A stretch of DNA of 5,939 nt, taken from positions 1 to 5,939 of the forward strand of contig JASLIH010000054.1 of assembly GCA_030152105.1 (NCBI GenBank). The letters run 5' to 3'. Both the position numbers and the translations under genes were made by a program. Under the pieces are notes generated by a model, which saw nothing but the letters and a program-made list of their open reading frames with translations, searched no databases and was not told where the DNA came from. The DNA comes from Actinomycetes bacterium. Its GTDB lineage: Bacteria > Actinomycetota > CALGFH01. Position 1 is the first letter of the stretch. Each line of letters begins with the position of its first letter. Positions 1 through 5,640 of the stretch are shown piece after piece.

Positions 1-1
1 C

Positions 2-460
2 GGCAACATGCTGTTCCTGTTCGTGTTCGGCAACAACGTCGAGGACCGGCTCGGGCGGGTGCGCTACCTGCTCTTCTACCTGGCCTGCGGGTACCTGGCG
101 ACCTACGGGTTCGCCCTCGCCGACCCGACCAGCGAGCAGACCCTGGTCGGGGCGTCGGGCGCCATCGCCGGGGTGCTCGGCGCCTACCTGGTCCTGTTCC
201 CCCGGGCCCGGGTGACCAGCCTGGTGCCGTTCCTGTTCTTCATCCCGGTCTGGCTCCCGGCCTGGGTCGTGCTCGGCTCCTGGTTCGTCCTGCAGTGGTT
301 CTACTTCCAGGGCGCCGCCACCGCCGAGGGCGCCGGCGTGGCCTACCTGGCCCACGTCGTCGGGTTCGCGGCCGGCGTGATCCTGATCATCCTCTTCGGC
401 GGCCTTCGCGCCCGCCGCCCGCCACCTCCGCCCACCGGGTACTACTACCAGCAGCGCTAG
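2..460 (+). CDS. Rhomboid-family intramembrane serine protease, 3' fragment
   Basis: This is the C-terminal part of a rhomboid protease, a polytopic membrane enzyme that cleaves transmembrane substrates inside the bilayer with a Ser-His dyad. The frame is open from base 2, so the ATG at position 8 is internal and the true start lies upstream of the window. Counting from that ATG, the catalytic serine is S50 in the GASGAIAG motif and the partner histidine is H116 in the AHVVGFAAG motif, each within a hydrophobic helix. The Asn codon at 5-7, just before MLFLFVFGNNVED, matches the conserved Asn of the HxxxN element in the second core helix; the His of that element is off the edge. At least four further hydrophobic segments follow. 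The tail is basic, then proline- and tyrosine-rich (PPPPPTGYYYQQR), probably cytosolic. The stop overlaps that of the convergent phosphatase gene. The family call is secure; the substrate is unknown. Confidence 0.93.
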   Translation, partial: GNMLFLFVFGNNVEDRLGRVRYLLFYLACGYLATYGFALADPTSEQTLVGASGAIAGVLGAYLVLFPRARVTSLVPFLFFIPVWLPAWVVLGSWFVLQWFYFQGAATAEGAGVAYLAHVVGFAAGVILIILFGGLRARRPPPPPTGYYYQQR

Positions 461-1617
461 TCGTCGCCGAGCTCCCGGACGATCGGGGGGTCGTGGTCGG
501 GAGCCGAGCGGAACCCGAGGCGTCCCAGGAACCCCTCGGCCGCTCCCGGGGCGGCGACCAGGCCCAGGCCGGCGGCGCGGGCCTGGATGCAGGCGGCGGT
601 GACCAGCCGGGTGCCGACCAGGCGGCCGCGCCAGGCCTCCTCGACCACCGGCCCGTCCAGCAGGCCGAGCGTCCCCGCGGGGCGGACGGCGGCCGCGCCG
701 ACGACCCGCTCCTCGTCGATCGCCACCACCCGCAGCGGCTGGCCGGTCTCGGCAACCGGTGGCCCGCCGGTCACCGCCGCCGCCCCGCCCGGCCCGGTCT
801 CCAGGAGACGGGCGGCGGCGGCCTGGTCGGGCGGGGCGGCGGGGCGGACGACCGGGCCGGGCGGGCCGAGCAGCCCGGCGACGTCGGCCAGGAGATGGTC
901 GGGGGCGCTGGTGAGGTCGGGCAGGTCGGCGAGCGTGGTCACACCGCTGAGGACCAGGGCGGTCGACCAGCCGAGCCGGTGGGCGCCGTCCAGGTCGGTG
1001 TCGGCCCGGTCGCCGACCATGAGGTACGGGCCGGGGCCGATGGCGGCCGCGGCGGTGTCGAGCAGGGCCCGTTCCGGCTTGCCGGCGACCTCGGGCCGGA
1101 CGCCGGTCGACGCCCGCAGCAGGGCCAGGGTCGCGCCGGCGCCGGGCCAGAACCCGTCGGGGGTCGGGAGGGTGGTGTCGGGGTTGCTGCCGACGAACCT
1201 GGCTCCGGCCCTGATGGCCAGGGTCGCGTCCCGGACCCGGCCGTAGGTCAGCTCCGGGTCGAACCCGACGGCCACCACCTCGGCCTCGCGCCATTCCGCC
1301 CCGTCGACCAGCCGCGCCCCAGCCCCCTCCAGCGCCTGGCGCAGCCCGGGGCCGCCGACCACCAGGACCCCGACCCCGTCCAGGCCGTCCCGCCCCCCGA
1401 GGAGCCGCACCGCCGCCTGGGCCGAGGTCAGCACCTCACCCTCGGCGGCCTTGATCCCCAGCCGGTTGAGCTTCTCGGTCACCAGGTCGGGCGGACGGTA
1501 GGAGTTGTTGGTGACGAAGGCGACCTTGACCCCGAGGCCCCGAACCTGGTCGAGCGCCCCGGGCGCGGCCGGGACGACCTCGTCGCCCAGGTAGACGACA
1601 CCGTCGAGGTCGAACAC
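457..1617 (-). CDS. HAD-IIA phosphatase with C-terminal GNAT-like domain (Rv1692-like, possible glycerol-3-phosphate phosphatase)
   Basis: This is a cytosolic phosphatase of the HAD superfamily, subfamily IIA (NagD/p-nitrophenylphosphatase type). From the GTG at 1617 (386 residues) the motifs are: motif I DLDG with nucleophile D3 and acid/base D5; motif II T36-N37-N38; the C2-cap signature SNPDTTLPTPDG at 144-155; motif III K180 in AGKP; motif IV GDRADTD with D203 and D208. Residues about 257-386 resemble a GNAT fold, with RGRLVGTRLV at 330-339 and the typical ending FLGRLGFR at 363-370. The acetyl-CoA loop is imperfect because an Arg replaces the last Gly/Ala, so acetyltransferase activity is doubtful. 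The same HAD plus GNAT-like layout is known in M. tuberculosis Rv1692, a glycerol-3-phosphate phosphatase in phospholipid head-group recycling; that substrate is inferred here. The GTG leaves only two residues before the nucleophile, cutting the first beta strand, so the real start is probably upstream (see findings). The stop is shared tail-to-tail with the rhomboid gene. Confidence 0.9.
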   Translation of the reverse strand: MFDLDGVVYLGDEVVPAAPGALDQVRGLGVKVAFVTNNSYRPPDLVTEKLNRLGIKAAEGEVLTSAQAAVRLLGGRDGLDGVGVLVVGGPGLRQALEGAGARLVDGAEWREAEVVAVGFDPELTYGRVRDATLAIRAGARFVGSNPDTTLPTPDGFWPGAGATLALLRASTGVRPEVAGKPERALLDTAAAAIGPGPYLMVGDRADTDLDGAHRLGWSTALVLSGVTTLADLPDLTSAPDHLLADVAGLLGPPGPVVRPAAPPDQAAAARLLETGPGGAAAVTGGPPVAETGQPLRVVAIDEERVVGAAAVRPAGTLGLLDGPVVEEAWRGRLVGTRLVTAACIQARAAGLGLVAAPGAAEGFLGRLGFRSAPDHDPPIVRELGDD

Positions 1618-1750
1618 GATGCCCTGGAACCGGCCGGCCAGCGCCAGGGCGCCGGGGTGATCGGGGGTCTGGCGGTCGGTGTCGTCGATGATTGCCTCCG
1701 GGGGGTCGACGATGCGGGAGCAGCCCGGCTGGCGAGGGGCGGCCCCCGCT

Positions 1751-1759
1751 TGCTACAAC
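1751..1759 (+). promoter_or_regulatory. Candidate extended -10 promoter for the DUF1015-MBL operon
   Basis: TGC followed by TACAAC reads as an extended -10 element (TGn plus TAnnnT-like). With the last base at -7, transcription would begin at 1766, which is the A of an ATG. The best -35 candidate is TGGCGA at 1730-1735, with 18 bases between, and it matches the consensus at only three of six positions. It is placed correctly for the plus-strand operon. No promoter experiment or comparison supports it. Confidence 0.35.
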
Positions 1760-1765
1760 ACGGCC

Positions 1766-1801
1766 ATGACCGACAACCCGAGCCCGGCGGCACCATGGTA
1801 G
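1766..1801 (+). CDS. Possible 11-residue leaderless upstream ORF before the DUF1015 gene
   Basis: An ATG at 1766 opens a frame encoding MTDNPSPAAPW and stops with TAG at 1799-1801. The predicted transcription start from the upstream -10 element falls on this ATG, which would make it leaderless, a common situation in actinobacteria. Its last codons overlap the ATG of the DUF1015 gene in another frame (ATGGTAG), so a terminating ribosome could restart on the DUF1015 gene, whose own ATG has no good Shine-Dalgarno. It could also be chance, or the true N-terminus of the DUF1015 protein separated by a sequencing indel. It contains no run of a single amino acid that would suggest attenuation. Confidence 0.25.
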   Translation: MTDNPSPAAPW

Positions 1802-3066
1802 CCGCCGCCCCCTTCCGCGGCCTGCGCTTCGATCCCGCCGTCATCGGCGACCACGCCCAGGTCACCGCCCCTCCCTACGACGTCATCTCGCCCGAGGCGC
1901 GCGACGCCTACGAGGCTCAGAGCCCCTACAACGTCGTCCGGCTGATCCTGGCCCGCCCGGAGCACGACGACGCCCCCCAGGCCGAGCGCGACGGCAGCAC
2001 CGACTACCGGCACGTTGGCGACCTGCTGGCCAGGTGGCTGGCCGATGGCGTCCTGCGCCGCGACCCGGGGCCCTGTCTCTACATCTACGAAGAGACCTAT
2101 ACGCTTCGCGGCACCCGCCGGGTCCAGCGGGGGGTGCTGGCCAGCATCGCCCTGGACGACACGGGGAGCTGGGTCGTGCCCCACGAGCGGACCATGACCG
2201 CCCCGGTGGCCGACCGGCTCCGGCTGCTGGAGGCGACCGAGGTCAACCTCTCCCCGGTGTTCGGCGTCTACGCCGGGGCCGGCGGGCCGGCGGCCGTGCT
2301 CGACGACGTGACCGGGACCGAGCCGGCCCTGGACTGCGTCGACGAGACCGGGGTCCGGCACCGGCTGTGGGCGGTGGCCGACCCGGAGCGGATCGCTGCC
2401 TGGCGCGAGCGCATGACCGCCCAGCGCGTGCTGATCGCCGACGGACACCACCGCTACCGGACCTCGCTCGCCTACCGGGACGCCGTGCGGGCGGCCAATG
2501 GCGGCCAGCCGGGCCCATGGGACGAGCTGCTGATGTTCCTGGTCGACGCCGACCTGCACGGCCCGGCCGTCCTGGCCATCCACCGGCTGCTGGCCGACGT
2601 CGACGGCGCCACCATCCTGGCCGGCCTGGAGGGCGACTTCGACGCCCGCCCGGCCGCCTCCCCGGCCGTGGCCGAGGAGCAGCTCGGCCGGCTCCCCGAG
2701 GAGGCGGTCGCCTTCGGCCTGTACGCGGACGGGCGGAGCTGGCTGCTGGTGGCCCGCGACCCGGCCGGCCTAGCCGCCGAGGCGGGCCGCGCCCGCCGCC
2801 TCCTCGACGTCGAGGTCCTGCACGGTCCGGTGCTGAGCAAGCGCCTCGGGGTGAGCGACTTCGAGGGCCGGGTGGTGTACGAGAGCGACCTCGCCGCCGC
2901 CGTCGCCACCGTCGACAACGGCGCCGCGGCCAGCCTGATCATCCTGCGCCCGGCCCGGTTCGCCACCGTCGCCGAGATCGCCGCCGGCGGCGAGACCCTC
3001 CCCCAGAAGACGACGTTCTTCTACCCGAAGCCTCGTGACGGGTTGGTGCTGCGACCCCTGGACTAA
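1795..3066 (+). CDS. DUF1015 family protein (COG4198), function unknown
   Basis: This is a 423-residue soluble protein of the DUF1015 family. Signatures seen are FRGLRFDP at 7-14, APPYDVIS at 25-32, the PHERT block at 129-133, NLSPVFGVY at 151-159, the family hallmark IADGHHRYRTS at 214-224, and the conserved ending PQKTTFFYPKP at 403-413. The protein is full length for the family. The start at 1795 is chosen because family members begin a few residues before the FRGLR block; the much longer open frame upstream is antisense to the phosphatase and is not coding. There is no clear ribosome binding site, only a weak GGCGG. The biochemical role is not established. In some Firmicutes, as I recall, such genes lie beside serine biosynthesis genes, and a small-molecule kinase role has been suggested; neither is shown here. 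It is the first gene of an operon with the MBL hydrolase. Confidence 0.93.
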   Translation: MVAAAPFRGLRFDPAVIGDHAQVTAPPYDVISPEARDAYEAQSPYNVVRLILARPEHDDAPQAERDGSTDYRHVGDLLARWLADGVLRRDPGPCLYIYEETYTLRGTRRVQRGVLASIALDDTGSWVVPHERTMTAPVADRLRLLEATEVNLSPVFGVYAGAGGPAAVLDDVTGTEPALDCVDETGVRHRLWAVADPERIAAWRERMTAQRVLIADGHHRYRTSLAYRDAVRAANGGQPGPWDELLMFLVDADLHGPAVLAIHRLLADVDGATILAGLEGDFDARPAASPAVAEEQLGRLPEEAVAFGLYADGRSWLLVARDPAGLAAEAGRARRLLDVEVLHGPVLSKRLGVSDFEGRVVYESDLAAAVATVDNGAAASLIILRPARFATVAEIAAGGETLPQKTTFFYPKPRDGLVLRPLD

Positions 3067-3070
3067 GGAG
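3066..3070 (+). promoter_or_regulatory. Ribosome binding site that fixes the TTG start of the MBL hydrolase
   Basis: AGGAG begins on the last base of the DUF1015 stop codon TAA (3064-3066) and lies seven bases before TTG at 3078. This spacing is ideal and favours the TTG over the in-frame GTG at 3084, which would sit 13 bases away. Because the site overlaps the upstream stop, translation of the two genes is probably coupled. Confidence 0.8.
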
Positions 3071-3077
3071 AACCCCC

Positions 3078-4010
3078 TTGAGTGTGCTCGATGCCTTGCC
3101 CGATGGGATCACCGGGATCGACACCCACATGGGGGGCGCGTCGGAGATCACCGCCGGGTTCCTGCTCTCCGGTGAGCGGCCGGCGCTGATCGAGACGGGG
3201 CCGGCCAAGGTGGCCGGGGCGATCGCCGACGGGGTGGCCGGGGCCGGGCTCGACCCGGCCGACCTGGCCTGGATCGTGGTCACCCACATCCACCTCGACC
3301 ACGCCGGCGGGGTTGGCGACCTGGTCCGGACCTTTCCCAACGCCACCGTGGTCGTGCACCCGGCCGGGGCCAGGCACCTGGTCGACCCGGCGCGGCTGCT
3401 GGCCAGCTCGGCCCGGGTCTACGGCCCGCTGATGGAGACCGTCTACGGCGGGCTCACCCCGGTCGAGGCCTCACGGATCAAGGCGGCCGAGGACGGCGAG
3501 GTCATCGACCTCGGCGGGCGCCGCCTGGAGCTGCTGCACGCCCCCGGGCACGCCAAGCACCACCTGGCGGTGTTCGAGCCCGACCAGGGGACGCTGTTCG
3601 CCGGCGACGGCGTCGGGGTGCTGCTGCCCTCGAACGGCGTGCTCCGCCCGGCGACGCCGCCGCCCGACTTCGACCGCGACCTCGCCGTGGCCAGCCTTCA
3701 CCGGTTCGCCGAACGCAACCCGGCCCACCTGGTGCTGACCCACTTCGGCCCCATCACCCCCCCGGCCGAGCGCCTGGCCGAGGCCGAGGACAAGCTGCTG
3801 CGCTGGTGCGAGACAGCCGAGCAGGCCGCCAAGGAGCACGGCGCCGAGCTCGACCACATCGAAGCCGCCCTCCGCGAGCGGTTCGAGCGGGAGGAAGGCC
3901 ACCACGCGGCCGACCCCGAACGGTTCGAGCTCCTCAACAGCTACGAGTCCAACGCCGCCGGCCTCCTCCGCTGGATCCAGCAACGCCAGGCCCGGTCCGA
4001 CGAGGGGTAG
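3078..4010 (+). CDS. MBL-fold metallo-hydrolase (glyoxalase II-like / ST1585-like group)
   Basis: This is a 310-residue cytosolic hydrolase of the metallo-beta-lactamase fold (COG0491). All metal-binding positions of a dinuclear site are visible: H70, H72, D74 and H75 in THIHLDHAGG, H158 in HAPGHAKHH, the bridging D177 in FAGDGVG, and H222 in LTHFGP. The motif set and the helical C-terminus (about residues 228-305, rich in Ala, Glu and Arg) resemble the ST1585-like group. The natural substrate cannot be read from sequence; thioester or lactone hydrolysis is typical of relatives. Translation starts at TTG with a strong AGGAG in front. The gap to the DUF1015 stop is 11 bases, so the two are one transcriptional unit. 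No signal peptide is present, which argues against a secreted beta-lactamase. Confidence 0.92.
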   Translation: MSVLDALPDGITGIDTHMGGASEITAGFLLSGERPALIETGPAKVAGAIADGVAGAGLDPADLAWIVVTHIHLDHAGGVGDLVRTFPNATVVVHPAGARHLVDPARLLASSARVYGPLMETVYGGLTPVEASRIKAAEDGEVIDLGGRRLELLHAPGHAKHHLAVFEPDQGTLFAGDGVGVLLPSNGVLRPATPPPDFDRDLAVASLHRFAERNPAHLVLTHFGPITPPAERLAEAEDKLLRWCETAEQAAKEHGAELDHIEAALRERFEREEGHHAADPERFELLNSYESNAAGLLRWIQQRQARSDEG

Positions 4011-4123
4011 CTGCCCGGCTGATGGTCCCGGGCTTGCGGTGGTTCGGGTGACGGTCTCCGACGAGGGGGTTCGGCCGTCGCTGCGCGCGTTCCGAGGGCG
4101 GCAGGCGACCGTGCCGGCGGCGT
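4011..4123. terminator. Convergent spacer with two possible weak terminator hairpins
   Basis: This 113-base gap separates the stops of two convergent genes. GCCCGG at 4013-4018 can pair with CCGGGC at 4028-4033 across a nine-base loop, only three bases after the MBL stop. CGACG at 4059-4063 can pair with CGTCG at 4076-4080. Neither is followed by a T-run on either strand, so intrinsic termination is only plausible. No small gene is evident here. Confidence 0.3.
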
Positions 4124-5371
4124 CTAGTCGGAGGTGAGGCGCTCCAGGCGCTCGGCGGCGTCATGGAAGTCGGGGTCGGCCCGCAGCACCCGGGTGAAGG
4201 CTGCCCGGGCACGCGGGAGATCGCCGGCCTGCTCGGCCAGGGCGGCCTCGGCGTAGCCGAGTCGCAGGTGGTGGTCGGACAGTTCCGTCGGCCAACGGGC
4301 ATGACGCCGGATGAGCGCCACGCCCGCGGCGGGCTGGCCGAGGTCGCCGTAGGCCGAGGCAGTCACCAGGAGCAGCTCGGCGGCCGTGTCCGGTTCCAGC
4401 TTGGAGCGATCGACCTGCTCGAACAGCGCGATCGCCCGCTCCGGCCGACCGAGGGCCCGTTCGATGTCAGCCTGCATGGCCGCCAGGTCCTGCCGACCCG
4501 AGATCCGCTGCGCCGCGGCCAGCTCCGTTCGAGCCGCCCGGAAGTCCCCCACCTGATACAGCGCGATCCCGAGCGCCTCCCGCACACTCGCCGCCCGCGG
4601 CGCCGCCCGCTTCGCCACCTTGGCGGCCCGCACCGCCGCCTCCGGGTCCCCATCCTCCGACAGCGCCACCACCGCATCCGCAAGCGCCCTCGCGGCATCA
4701 GCCACCGCATAGGGTCGCGCCGTCTCCCGCAACTCGTCCAACGCCTCCCCCGGCAGGATCTCGGAGACCCCGAACCCTTCCTCCTCCACCGCCCGCTCGT
4801 CCCGCCCGCGGTCGCCGGGCCCGGGTCGCCGGTCTCCGGGCCCGGGTCGCCGGTCGCCCGGTCCGGGTCGCCGGTTCCCGGTACCGGGAGGCCGGTCGCC
4901 GGTGCTCGGCTGGCGTTTGCGGGATTCGGGTCGCCCAGCGCCGGTTCCGGGACGTCCATCCCGGCTGGCCGGGCGGTGGGCGCCTGATCCGGGGCGTGCG
5001 TCTCCGCCAGCGGCGTGCCGAGCGCCGGTGCCAGAGCGCCGGTCACCACTCGCCGGGCGCCGGTCGCCACTCCGTGGTCGACGGTCGTTGCTGTCGGGGC
5101 GTGACGCCGGGTCGCGACGACCACGGGTCGCCGAGCCGGCTCCTTGTCCTGCCGCCGGTCCGCCGTCCCGGCCCCCGGCCGGGTTCGTGCGTCCAGAGGC
5201 GGCACCGCCGCGGGACCCCGGTTGGCTACGGGATCGAGGGTTGGAGGGGGTACGACCGCCAGCGCCCCTGCCCGGCCGTCCGCCGGCGGGGCGCCCGGAA
5301 CGATCCGGCTGCGCCTGGTTGTCCATCACGAGGCGCATCTTGCCGGAACCCGCCCCCGGAGCGCACGCCAC
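4124..5371 (-). CDS. TPR-repeat protein with long disordered Arg/Gly/Pro-rich N-terminus (Rv1691-like)
   Basis: This 415-residue protein has two parts. Residues 1 to about 195 are low-complexity, rich in Arg, Gly, Pro, Ser and Asp, and very basic; residues 96-186 are 13 uninterrupted heptapeptides of consensus DRRPGSG. After an acidic linker (RDERAVEEEG), residues about 205-415 form paired amphipathic helices typical of tetratricopeptide repeats, for example ALGIALYQVGDFRAARTEL, the ALGRPERAIALFEQ helix and a last unit at about 366-400. No signal peptide or membrane segment is visible. TPR arrays bind proteins, but the partner is unknown. The architecture matches a conserved actinobacterial hypothetical protein near the HAD-IIA phosphatase gene (Rv1691 beside Rv1692). 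The GTG start at 5371 is preferred because GGGGAG lies seven bases upstream; ATG at 5338 and ATG at 5326 are alternatives without such a site. The gene lies directly downstream of the rRNA terminator, facing the same way. Confidence 0.85.
   Translation of the reverse strand: MACAPGAGSGKMRLVMDNQAQPDRSGRPAGGRPGRGAGGRTPSNPRSRSQPGSRGGAASGRTNPAGGRDGGPAAGQGAGSATRGRRDPASRPDSNDRRPRSGDRRPASGDRRSGTGARHAAGGDARPGSGAHRPASRDGRPGTGAGRPESRKRQPSTGDRPPGTGNRRPGPGDRRPGPGDRRPGPGDRGRDERAVEEEGFGVSEILPGEALDELRETARPYAVADAARALADAVVALSEDGDPEAAVRAAKVAKRAAPRAASVREALGIALYQVGDFRAARTELAAAQRISGRQDLAAMQADIERALGRPERAIALFEQVDRSKLEPDTAAELLLVTASAYGDLGQPAAGVALIRRHARWPTELSDHHLRLGYAEAALAEQAGDLPRARAAFTRVLRADPDFHDAAERLERLTSD
4814..5086 (-). 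repeat. 21-bp tandem repeats encoding 13 heptapeptides in the TPR protein
   Basis: Thirteen consecutive 21-base units encode heptads such as DRRPASG, DRPPGTG, NRRPGPG and DRRPGPG. The units nearest the 3' end of the gene are almost identical (4815-4835 and 4836-4856 differ at one base; 4857-4877 is close), while the others are degenerate in DNA but conserved in protein pattern. This gradient suggests recent duplication at the C-terminal edge of the array. It remains in frame throughout. Confidence 0.85.
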
Positions 5372-5378
5372 CGGCCCA

Positions 5379-5384
5379 CTCCCC
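5379..5384 (-). promoter_or_regulatory. Ribosome binding site that selects the GTG start of the TPR gene
   Basis: On the minus strand GGGGAG lies seven bases before the GTG at 5371, giving a GGAG core at good spacing. The downstream ATG codons at 5338 and 5326 have only GC-rich sequence without a GGAG core before them. I see no convincing -10 or -35 in the 48 bases between the rRNA terminator and this start. Confidence 0.6.
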
Positions 5385-5419
5385 AGTCCGGAACCGCGAC
5401 CTCGCTGGGTCCGGAAATG

Positions 5420-5450
5420 ACGAAGCGCCGCCTCAGGGGCGGCGCTTCGT
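5420..5450 (-). terminator. Intrinsic-type terminator of the rRNA operon
   Basis: A perfect 13-bp inverted repeat (arms 5420-5432 and 5438-5450) with a five-base loop begins five bases after the 5S 3' end in the direction of rRNA transcription. The stem is GC-rich. The sequence after it on the minus strand is CATTTCC, a poor T-tract, as is common for high-GC actinobacterial terminators. Incomplete termination would carry transcription into the TPR gene. Confidence 0.85.
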
Positions 5451-5455
5451 TAAGA

Positions 5456-5575
5456 GTCTCGGCGGCGACCTACTCTCCCACCCAGCTTCCCGGGCAGTAC
5501 CATCGGCGCTGGAGGGCTTAACTTCCGGGTTCGGTATGGGACCGGGTGTCTCCCCTCCGCTATGGCCACCGAAAC
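5456..5575 (-). rRNA. rrf: 5S ribosomal RNA
   Basis: This is a complete 5S rRNA of about 120 nt on the minus strand. Its 5' end GUUUCGGUGG pairs with the 3' end CCGCCGAGAC over ten base pairs to form helix I, and this pairing was used to set both ends. The internal segment reading CCCAUACCGAACCCGGAAG, then GUUAAGC, is the highly conserved 5S loop B/helix III region, and GGGAGAGUAGGUCGCCGCC is the typical 3' portion. It lies 3' of the 23S gene in the normal bacterial order. End positions may be off by one or two bases because mature ends are set by processing. Confidence 0.96.
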
Positions 5576-5577
5576 GC

Positions 5578-5610
5578 TCTGGAGCCTCCGGTACACCGGA
5601 AACCTCCAGA
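5578..5610 (-). other. 23S-5S spacer hairpin, likely rRNA processing element
   Basis: In the roughly 65-base spacer, TCTGGAG (5578-5584) pairs with CTCCAGA (5604-5610), and inside it TCCGGT (5587-5592) pairs with ACCGGA (5595-5600). The nested stems sit just upstream of the 5S 5' end. Hairpins in this place commonly guide RNase cleavage of the precursor; that role is inferred. Confidence 0.55.
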
Positions 5611-5640
5611 ACTACACAGCGAGCGCGCGCAACAAGAAGT

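Noticed and set aside
295..1794. A 500-codon open frame continuous with and upstream of the DUF1015 gene on the plus strand
   Set aside because: It is antisense to the motif-rich HAD phosphatase, its translation is low-complexity Gly/Arg/Pro, and DUF1015 homology begins only at 1795.
1750..1794. In-frame TTG at 1750 as an earlier start for DUF1015
   Set aside because: No Shine-Dalgarno before it, it overlaps the candidate -10, and the added residues do not resemble the family N-terminus.
1753..2583. Long open frame on the minus strand opposite the DUF1015 gene
   Set aside because: Shadow of the conserved plus-strand gene; its translation has no recognisable motif and follows from GC-rich codon bias.
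3169..3400. Secreted class B beta-lactamase for the MBL gene
   Set aside because: No signal peptide, and the motif set fits intracellular glyoxalase II-like hydrolases.
4163..4987. Plus-strand open frame of 274 codons opposite the TPR gene
   Set aside because: Antisense shadow; the minus-strand frame has TPR helices and in-frame heptads, while this one is Arg/Pro low complexity.
4814..5086. Tandem 21-base units as a possible CRISPR array or iteron origin
   Set aside because: Units are contiguous without spacers, keep the TPR reading frame and encode a conserved heptad, so they are coding repeats.
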